Below are positions 55,928 through 64,000 of a stretch of 64,000 nt of DNA, one piece after another. The stretch spans positions 253,089 to 317,088 of the forward strand of contig JBBHKE010000473.1 of NCBI GenBank assembly GCA_037447655.1. Direction: 5' to 3'. The notes beneath the pieces were generated by a model. It had not been told where the DNA came from. It made no database searches and saw only the letters and a list, made by a program, of their open reading frames with translations. How positions within the stretch are numbered: the stretch's first letter is position 1; every line of letters starts with the position of its first letter. This DNA is from Zygnema cylindricum. Taxonomy: Eukaryota > Streptophyta > Zygnematophyceae > Zygnematales > Zygnemataceae. The translations under genes and the position numbers were made by a program.

Positions 55928-58774
55928 TATGGAATTAAAAGGTGGTCTTATATTATGGCACCACCGATGTGTCATACATCCGAGGTAAGTTTAAAAAAAA
56001 TGATTCCTCATTCTTCGGCGAGGGGCTTGGATCTCGCATCTGGTGAGAATGTTAATGGATGTGGAGGATGTAGTCAAGGACGTCAAATCGGAAATCTCAT
56101 CCGAGTAAAGACATTAAACATCGTGCTCAAAGTCCTTTGGAGGTTGTCCACATTGATCTTTGTGGGCACGTTAAACCCAAACAATTGGAGGTAACAAATA
56201 TATTTTGGTGATTGTTGATGATTTCTCTCGGAAATCATGGGTTTATTTGTTGAAAAAGAAATCGGATGCTTTTGAAAAATTCAAAGAATGGCATGTAATG
56301 GCCGAAAGGCAAATTGATAAGAAATTAAAATCTATTCGGTTCGATAATGGAGGAGAGTTTGTTATTTTTGAAGGGTATTGTAAGGAGTGGGGGATAAGGC
56401 ACCAATTCACAGCACCTTATTATCTGGAGTCAAATGAAGTGGCGGAGAGGAAGAATCGTACCTTACAAGAAATGGTCTGAGCAATGGTCCATAGCTCCGG
56501 ATGAGAGATGTTTTTGTGGGGATATGCGATTCTTACGGCGAATTATATTTGTTACTGGAGACTCACTTCGATTTCTTAAAGCAAAACACCGGAGGAGTTA
56601 TGGAGTGGAAGAAAACCGAGGGTTTATCACTTGAAAATTTGGGGATGTCATGCGACGGTCTACGTGGAATCAATCAAGATGAAAAGGGAAATTTGCGCCA
56701 CGGAGTTGGCCCAGAATTTTTGTAGGCTATAGTGCGAAAGGGAATTTATACCGAGTATATGATCCGACTCGTCACACCGTGGAGGAATCTCGGAATGTGG
56801 ATTTTCATGAGGATCTCAAATCCGCCATGAATTTCGTTGAGATATTTAAAGTAAATTTGAATTTTTATGAGGAGGATGAAATTAAGAATTTTCCGAAAAA
56901 TAGGGATTCGAAATCCGATGAGGAACCGATTTTTAATAAGAAATTGGTGTTGAATTTGAAAAGAAGAGTCACGGAACTTCGGATTCTCGAGTGCCTTTGG
57001 ACACTCGGAAATCACAAAGCTCTAAATCGAGTTTTTATCAAGTGAGAAGGAAATTGAATCCGAGGAAGAGAAAGAAGATGAGCCCATTTTAAGGAGGAGC
57101 TCTTAGATTACGAGGGGGGAAGAAACCGAAAAAACTTTCTTATGATCGAAAAGGAGAAAATATATCTGATTCCCATTATTTCCTTTCCGATGCTAAGGAG
57201 ACCGAGTTTTTTTTGTAGCAATCAATTACGGAGAATATGAGCGGCGACCCTCAATCTTATGGCGAGGCGAGGAAGTCGGCCAATTGATAAAGTAAGTGGA
57301 AACCGGCGTGGGAAAAAGAGTATTAATCAGTGGTTTATAATCGAACTTTTGAGGAAGTGAAATTATCGGAGGGGAAAAAGGCGATTGACGCAACGTGGGT
57401 TTTTAAGATTAAGACTGGATCTTCGGGCAAAATTATTAAAAACAAGGCGCGGCTCGTTTATAAGGGCTTCCAACAACGTAAGGGAATTGATTTTAAGGAG
57501 ACTTATGCTCCCGTGGTGAAGTTCGACTCACTACGGATCATTATTGCACTTGTAGTATCGAGGAAGAAGCACGTCTATCAAATGGAGGTGGAAACTGCGT
57601 TTTTGAACAGAGAATTGGAGGAAGAGGTGTACATAAAGGTAGCGGAAGGTGTGTCTCCTTTGCAAGAAGGAAATGTATGGCGTCTTCAAAAATCACTGTA
57701 CGGGTTGAAGCAATGCCACGCACGTGGTATTTGCGACTTCATCAAGTACTATTGAAGTTTGGTTTTGTACGGACTACGTCTGATTCCAGAGTTTACGTAA
57801 AATGTGAAGGACCTGACCAAATGATATTTTTTGTTTACGTTGATGATTTCTTAATGGTATGCAACAGGTAGGAGCGTATTAATGAGTTAAAAAGTTTCCT
57901 TGGATTACATTTCAAAGTAACGGATCTTGGAGAGGTACGATATATTTTGGGGATCGAAGAGATTCGCGACAAAGAAGGAAATATCAAATTAAGTCAAGCA
58001 CAATGTTGCAAGGAGATTCTGGAGCGGTTTTCAATGAGCCACGCGAAATCGCTATCTACGCCGTTGGATGCAAATCTTCATATTCGTAAGTTCAAAGATT
58101 AAGATTCTGTTTACATACCTTATGGAGAGGTGATTGGCTCACTAATGTACCTGAGCATTGGTACTCATCCGGATATCGCGGTCGCCGTGTCGATCGTCAG
58201 CCGTTATTGTCAGCAGCCCAAAAAGGCACATTGGGAGGTCCCTTACCAAATATCTTTCGATATTTGGTAATGACACTTAATTGTGGACTTACGTTTACTT
58301 CGGGTACAAAATCTTTGGAGTGCTTTGGATATTGTGACGCAAATTAGGGCGGCGATTTTGTTTATGGTAAATCAACGTCCGGTTACGCTTTTAGGAGGGG
58401 CCGCAATTTTTTGGAGTTCTAAGTTACAGCCTACAGTTGCGTTGAGTTCTACAGAATCCGAATATATGGTCGCGTGTCATGCATCGAAGGCCTCTATTTG
58501 AATAAAGGATATTTTACTTGAGTTGGGAGTTACAGTTGGTTGTATGACGATTTACTCTGACAGCATGAGTTCTATGGCGTTAGCGAAAAATCTAGTGTTT
58601 CAGAAAAGGACGAAACACATTTAGATTCAGTGGCACTTTGTCAGAGATTTGGTTACGGCAAACGAGATTTCATTTACGTACGTTCCAACTAAAGAGGAGG
58701 CGGCTTATTAGCTGACGAAGGCTGCCACGCATGACGTATTTGAAAAGGGGCGACCGAAACTCAGTTTGTTTTAA
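55928..58774 (+). pseudogene. Copia element 2: integrase, reverse transcriptase and RNase H
   Basis: This is colinear with element 1 from 49740 to 52472. Pieces: pre-integrase (LILWHHRCVIHPR then shifted, MCHTSEVSLKKM, GCGGCSQGRQI); integrase core 56205-56480 (VIVDDFSRKSWVYLLKKKSD, IRFDNGGEF, VAERKNRTLQEM); RT 57330-57755 (IDATWVFKIKTGSS, ARLVYKGFQQRKGIDFKETY, VYQMEVETAFLNRELEEEVY) with the box YVDDFL at 57836-57847 and a TAG shortly after; RNase H 58283-58501 and beyond (LSSTESEYMVACHASKAS, with a TGA in the next codons). It lacks Gag and protease, which would lie in or beyond the gap. Several stops and frameshifts; not active. Confidence 0.85.
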
Positions 58775-58807
58775 AGAACTTGGCGATTCAACCAATAAGA
58801 GGTGGGT

Positions 58808-59411
58808 TGTTGGATTTATTGACGAAATCGCCAATATTCTTCAATCGACCAATTAACAAATTTGAGTTGAGTCATCGTATGAAATTGTACGAAGTTGTTT
58901 CGTGTCGGCATTTGAAGCGTCCGCAAACGAAATGTACAATTTCGGTTCGCGTCACTTTTGTTTCATTGCGTAGATGTATTTTATGTGTGCATGTGTTTTG
59001 ATTTTGTGCGCACACAACGCACGCACGAAACTTATCTTTTGGAGTTTAGCGTTTTGGAAGAGAAGGCGTGTACGCCTTCTTTCGCGAAAACTTCTTTTCA
59101 GTGTTTTCAGCCAGGAAAGAGACAGAAGTTTGCCGCAATGTTAGCTTTGGTTGTTAGCCTTGTAAGCTAGCTAGAGGAGAGATATAGTCTGCAAATTGCT
59201 GCTGCAGAAATTCATCTTTTTGGAGTAGAGTTTTTTAAAGAGAGAAAGGAGAGGAGAGAGAAGAGATGATGTAAAAAGGCTTTTGGCCAAAAACACTTAT
59301 AAATCTTTTTGGCTGAATTTTCTTTTTATCTATAAGCTTCCGCTGTGTATGAAATTTGAGTATTTTTTTTGTGAGTCAATTTTTGTGTGATTATTTATTA
59401 TATGATCCTAT
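58808..59411 (+). mobile_element. 3' LTR of copia element 2
   Basis: It starts TGTTGGATTTATTGACG after a GGTGGGT purine run and ends near GATCCTATA. It matches 52482-53085 along its length, including the CGCGTCACTTTTGTTT and TAAGCTTCCGCTGTGTATGA blocks. Confidence 0.8.
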
Positions 59412-60454
59412 AGAATGTTTGTCAATGAGTGACGTTGACGTTGTCACAAGTGAGCTTGACGTCACAATGTCACCAAACCTTAAACTTCTACAATTTCACA
59501 AAAATCTAGACGTCAACCAATGTCATTGTTTTTGTTGGCGTCACTAATTGTCGCAAGTTTTGTATTCCTCTTTAATCGTCACAAGTTATACCTACGTCTA
59601 CAACCGTCACATTTTAAAGTTTCGATTTGATTTTCGCACATTGGGACGCTCTTGAAAGTAATACAGCGAATCTTCACTACAGTCCAAAATACTTTGTCAA
59701 AGTACAGATAACATAGAGACACCCCCTCATTTTTTAAATTTGAAACCTCTACATTGTCTTGTGAAATTTTGTGGTCTCCATTAACACACAAAATAAGCAG
59801 CCTATGTAAAGCCTTTAGGATAATATTTTCCCCTTTCACTTTCCCACTGAATAAGTGTCACCTAGGCACACAAATATCCTGACCACCCTCACCTCTTTGA
59901 GGAGAAGACTCCCCAAAGTCAAACGCAAAAAGAATCACTGAATTTGCTCCCCTGAGCAGTAAGTTATGGCTGGCCCAAGATAGCCTATAAATACAAAAGG
60001 TCACCTGGAGAGAGGCGCCTTAGACACGCTAAGTTGTTTAACTCCTACTCACAATTACCTACCGCTCTACCCTAGGCCAATAAAAAAGGTGTATAGTATA
60101 AGAAGGTACAGTGGCCGATTGTACTTCTTGTACGACCATTGTACAACATGGCCTTTTGGTTAACACTTGTCAATGTGGGAGCCATCGTTCCTCCTCCCAT
60201 CCTTTCTGGCATCTAATGGTGTAGGCCAACGTGGCACAACGCGTCGTTATGTTCGAAAGACACCAAAGATTCATTCGGGTTTGGCGGGGGCGAGGACGTC
60301 CGTCCGATCATGTATTTTACACTGTTAGATCCGCGTCGGCGAGCTTCGTTTGACTATACATGTCGTTTCGTCAATTTTGGTCTGTTTGAGTGAAAGTGGC
60401 GTTTGCGTATTACTTTAATGAAATACCAAACTAAATACGTGTTTCATTTTGTTA
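59412..60454. other. Stretch without a gene; possible promoter or LTR start
   Basis: No coding sequence recognised. TGTCACCTAGGCACAC at 59856 resembles an LTR start, and a TATA-like word CCTATAAATAC lies at about 59985, about 130 bases later, as in an LTR U3 region. No matching second LTR or coding domain was found, so this remains a suggestion. Confidence 0.25.
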
Positions 60455-60525
60455 ACCCCATAATGGTTAAGGCGTACATCTATATAGTACTTCATAGACC
60501 TAGGTTCGAATATGGTTTAGGGCAA
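60455..60525 (+). other. Weak tRNA-like Pol III box pair
   Basis: TGGTTAAGGCGT (A-box-like, 60464) and AGGTTCGAAT (B-box-like, 60502) are spaced as in a tRNA-derived SINE. The T stem and acceptor stem do not pair convincingly, so this is at most a degenerate SINE or tRNA relic. Confidence 0.25.
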
Positions 60526-60559
60526 CATTTTGGTAATCGATCAATCTGTTTGCCTCTCT

Positions 60560-60655
60560 GCCTGTTTCTTTCTGACTAGACTCTCTCTCTCTCTCTCTCT
60601 CTCTTCACTCTTGAGTATAAATTAAGAAGTGAATATTAATTACTTCTTTTCAACA
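60560..60655 (-). mobile_element. Start of the 3' LTR of copia element 3 (minus strand)
   Basis: On the minus strand AAAGGGAG (polypurine tract) is followed by TGTTGAAAAGAAGTAATTAA at 60655, a typical plant copia LTR start. A (GA)n microsatellite (60583-60604) lies inside. The LTR continues to lower coordinates; its end could not be located. Confidence 0.65.
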
Positions 60656-60668
60656 CTCCCTTTAATTC

Positions 60669-61936
60669 TTAGTCAACTTTTAATTTAAGTCCACAATTTT
60701 CTCTGCAGAATTTTAACTTATGAGAAGGTATCGGTTTTGTCATCACGTCTCCAATCATCTCTTTATCACTTTTATTAACCGATTTAATTATTTTATCCTC
60801 AACCTTCTCTCTAACAAATCTTAGTCTTATATTCATATGCTTAGCTTTGAAATGGTGTTTTGGATTAACTGTGATAGAGATAGCATCTTGATTATCACAA
60901 AAGACCTTTTGAGTCCCAGATTTCATGAACCCAAGTTCTTCGAGTATAGATTATACCCACATTAATTCTTTAGTGGCAACACAAGAAGCCATGTATTCAG
61001 CCTCCATAAGTGCATTGAGCAACTACTTTCTGCTGTTTGCTACTCCAATAGCATGCACTATATCTAATTTGCAACACATATCCAGTGGTACATCGTCTCA
61101 AAGGCACATACCCATAATTAGCATCACTCGAAGGATGTAAGTGTGCTCCCCTCCCAAATGCAAGCATAATTCCCTTGTTTGCACCAAATATCTCATCACT
61201 CTTTTAGTTGCTTCCCAGTCTATTTTCTTAGGTTCATTTAGACTTCTACTGAGAACACCTACAGCCGCAGCTATGTCCGGACGTGTACAATTCATAAAGT
61301 AAATTAAACTGCCTACAATTTTGCCGATAAGGAATTCCTTCCATAAATCTCTTTTCTTCCTCATCCCTCTCATCATTAAAAATCAATATCCCTCCCTCTT
61401 CACTCCCCTCCGATATTTTTTTTAGATCCATGGGAGTGGTACACCCATTTGCTTTCTCTATCTGAAACTTTTTTTAGCATATTACCAATAGCTTCTTTCT
61501 GAGTGAGTCTTATAATTCTATTCCCTCTATCCCTCTCCATTTGAATCCCCAAAATGTATTTTGCTTCGCCGAGATCTTTCATGTCAAACCGACTTCTCAG
61601 ATCTTGTTTGAGTTTGTTAATTTTATCTAAAGACTTGCTTAAGACTAACAAATGATCAACATAAATAGCAATAAATATCACTCCATTTTCATCCTCAAAT
61701 ATATATATGGAGTGATCTGAACTTATTCTAATGTATCCCAAACCTGTCAGAAATTCTTCCAATTTTATGTTCCATTGCCGCGGGGCTTTCTTAAGGCTAT
61801 AAAGTGATTTTATCAGTTTGCACACATTGCTTTCTTCTCCACTTTCCACGAATCCTTTCGGTTGCCTCATGTAGATTTTTTCTTCCAACTCTCCGTGTAA
61901 GAAGGCGGTCTTAATATCCATCTGGTGTATTTCCAT
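60669..61936 (-). pseudogene. Copia element 3: reverse transcriptase and RNase H, minus strand
   Basis: RT frame 61400-61936: MEIHQMDIKTAFLHGELEEK, SLYSLKKAPRQWN, and the catalytic box reads YVDH (61652-61663) where YVDD is expected. DLGEAKYILGIQ follows. Frame 61098-61376 continues with SLIYFMNCTRPDIAAAVGVL and EPKKIDWEATKRVMRYL after a frameshift. RNase H frame 60669-60926: VFCDNQDAISITVNPKHHFK, AKHMNIRLRFVREKV, DVMTKPIPSHKL, stop at 60669. Divergent from elements 1 and 2, so a different copia lineage. Confidence 0.85.
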
Positions 61937-61956
61937 ATCCTTTGCTGCGGCTAAAC

Positions 61957-62676
61957 TTAAGAGGATTCTGACAAAGGGAAATCTGACTCCGGTTCAAAGG
62001 TTTCTTCATAGTATATTTCTTCTTTCTGAGTATAACTTTTAGCAACCAACCTAGCTTTATATCTTTCAATGGTATTATTTGGGTTTAGTTTAAGCTTAAA
62101 AACCCACTGACATCCAATTGGTTTTTGGTTCAGTGGACAATCTACCAACTCCCATGTATTGACTTCCATGATAGAGGTCATTTCTTCATTGATGGCAATG
62201 ATCCATCCGCTACTTTCTGGGGTATTTATGGCCTCTAAATATGTCTGAGGTTCATCTAGGTGAGACATCTTTGTGAGTTGGTTATTTACTTGTCTTTCTT
62301 GAAGTCGTTTACTACTTCTTCCTCCTTCAAAATGTGACGCCGACATAGAAGGCATCCTCGGATTTCGTTTAAGAAGATTTTCAACTCCACTATCTTCCAA
62401 TTCCAGTGTTTGATCAAATTCCTCGTCGGTTTCCACTTCGTATTGTGGCGTTTCCTCGGATATTGTTTTTCCGTCCTTATCCTTTGGTATATTTGCAAAT
62501 TTGTCCTTCTCCTCATCTTCTTTTTCCTCATTTCCAAAGTCAAAGTCAGAAAACTGACCCGGTTCAAATCTGATTTTGACTTCTTTGTTATATTTGAATG
62601 GACCAGTAGACTTTACTTCATTCATCACCACTATGTGTTTTACCAAAATGATATCTCTCTTTTTCAAGTCATACAC
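61957..62676 (-). pseudogene. Copia element 3: linker and RT amino-terminal part, minus strand
   Basis: One open frame of 239 codons. It has an acidic linker (EEKEDEEKDKFANIPKDKDG), the basic RSSKRLQERQVNN region, then the RT start: EPQTYLEAINTPESSGWIIA, MTSIMEVNTWELVDCP, GCQWVFKLKLNP, YKARLVAKSYTQKE. It is frameshifted against the RT frame ending at 61936. Confidence 0.85.
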
Positions 62677-62742
62677 TCAATATCCTTTTGTGCTCTCATC
62701 ATATCCTACAAGATATCATGGTTTCCCTCTTCCCTCTAACTT

Positions 62743-63414
62743 CTATTTAGTCTTATCGGAATCCAAACTATAGACTTGACTTGCGAACACTCTCAAACTA
62801 GACAAATCTAATTTTCTTCCCGTCCACCTTTCATACGGAGTTTCCTCCTTATTTGCCAAAGTTAGCACTCTATTTTTGATGAAGTTAGCATAGTTCATAG
62901 ACTCAGCCCAAAACTGCAATCCTATTTTTTTATCAGTTAGCATTCTTTTGGACATATCTCCTAAAGTTCTATTCACTCTTTCTGCTACTCCATTTTGTTC
63001 CGGATTATAAGGAACAACTTTCTCATGATGGATTCCTTCTTCTTTAAGAAGTTGTTCAAATTCCTTTGAGGTGTATTCTTTCCCATTATCACTTCTTATC
63101 TCTTTTATTGAGGTTTCATGTAATTTCTCACTCAATACTTTGTATTCTTCAAAACGTCTTAGTACCTCTGACTTATGTCTAAGGAAATATACCGTAGTGT
63201 ATCTAGACCAATCATCTGTAATGGTTAGTATCCATCTTTTCCCCCAATGTGAAGCATACCTAGCTGGGCCCCAAACATCAGTGTGAACCAGATCTAATAC
63301 TTTCTCTTTACTAAATGTGGATGCCTTTGGGAATGGGAGTCTATGAATCTTTCTTTGGGCACACCCACTACAATCATTTGAGGTTTCATCATCTCCAAAC
63401 TGAATTCCATCCAC
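62743..63414 (-). pseudogene. Copia element 3: integrase, minus strand
   Basis: An open frame of 223 codons with the rve core: LVHTDVWGPARYASHWGKRW, ITDDWSRYTTVYFLRHKSE, IRSDNGKEYTSKEF, VPYNPEQNGVAERVNRTLGD. Asp, Asp and Glu catalytic positions (HTDVWG, SDNG, QNGVAERVNRT) are all present. The pre-integrase zinc part (MLWHKRLGHVNLDRLKKMK) lies in the next frame at 63414-63530, so a frameshift separates them. Confidence 0.88.
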
Positions 63415-64000
63415 TTCATTTTCTTCAATCTATCTAGATTCACATGCCCTAACCTCTTGTGCCAAAGCATCATATCACTTCCACACGAGTAGAGAACACC
63501 CTTTTCATTGCAAAGTACAATTCTGAACATTCATTAACTACCCTTTTCAGCTATGAAAAAAACCTCATTATCAAAGCTAGCTGTGACGATTCCTTTCATA
63601 GTTCTTGTTTCGAACTCTTTTTCATCTAGAACAGATGTACATACTAGATTCTTGCTAAGCTGTGGAATGTAAAGAACATCTGAGAGTGTTACAATTCAAG
63701 CTTTTTCATCAACTAGAACTTTTAAATCAACCAATCTAACAACACTGGTGGTTTCTACTCTACCATCCCCATACTCTATCTCAACAGTTGGAATTTTTGT
63801 TAATTTAGTAAACCACCTCTTATCCTTGCACGTATGCATTGAGGCCCCAGAGTCTATGATCCACCCATCCTCAGGTTGATCCCTCTTACCTCGAAAAGCA
63901 CACTTTTGTCTTCGTAGAATGTCTGCATGCTTCTCAGTGGTTTTTGGTTTAAGAAGAAGCTCTTCAAGCTCCTCTTCCGGTTCCGTTACTTCATCTTGTT
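63415..64000 (-). pseudogene. Copia element 3: protease and end of Gag, minus strand, cut by the window
   Basis: Reading upstream on the minus strand: pre-integrase (63414-63530), then a stop-bearing stretch with SDVLYIPQLSKNLVC, and the protease site WIIDSGASMHTCKDKRW at about 63823-63873. Next is the Gag end with EEELEELLLKPKTTEKHADI at about 63920-63990. The rest of Gag and the 5' LTR would lie beyond 64000. Confidence 0.75.

Overview
The window is AT-rich nuclear DNA with long spliceosomal introns, dense Ty1/copia-type retroelements, TA-flanked miniature inverted-repeat elements and one 10-N scaffold gap. A gene with the SKIP16 architecture (F-box, SMI1/KNR4, ApaG), LRR exons of about 72 nt with phase-2 introns, and LysM and papain-type domains point to a green-lineage genome. 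A streptophyte (charophycean alga, bryophyte or relative) is my inference; the species cannot be named from sequence alone.

Layout. 1-3.9 kb: no gene, one mobile-element scrap, then a C/T-rich tract. 3931-7788 (+): a complete five-exon SKIP16-like gene, the only gene here that looks intact. 8.3-10.4 kb: a decayed lepA/GUF1 C-terminal fragment and unrecognised decayed sequence. 10.7-13.2 kb: a nest of miniature inverted-repeat elements, two of them fused head to head into a 0.9-kb palindrome. 14.8-18.4 kb: a run of LRR exons, part of it duplicated 2.6 kb downstream. 18.4-20.9 kb: a large 51-bp tandem array, open in one frame over 524 codons.

23.3-47.2 kb (+): the most unusual locus. It has in-phase exons for an LRR N-cap, about eight LRRs, a Cys-rich/EGF-like segment, a papain-family (C1A) domain whose catalytic Cys position reads Ser, two EGF-like domains and four LysM-like domains, ending in a proper stop. 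It carries nonsense codons, frameshifts and lost splice sites, so this copy is probably a pseudogene of a mosaic gene. One intron (30.4-42.1 kb) is swollen by two head-to-tail LTR elements that share a central LTR. These encode Gag and protease but no integrase or reverse transcriptase, and instead carry two long unknown reading frames. A diverged third member of that element family, on the minus strand at 54.4-55.9 kb, keeps a homologous reading frame open.

48.2-64 kb is almost entirely retroelement: two related plus-strand copia elements (48.4-53.1 and 55.9-59.4 kb), an unrelated minus-strand LTR (53.1-54.3 kb), and a third copia element on the minus strand (60.6 kb to the window edge). All have broken frames.
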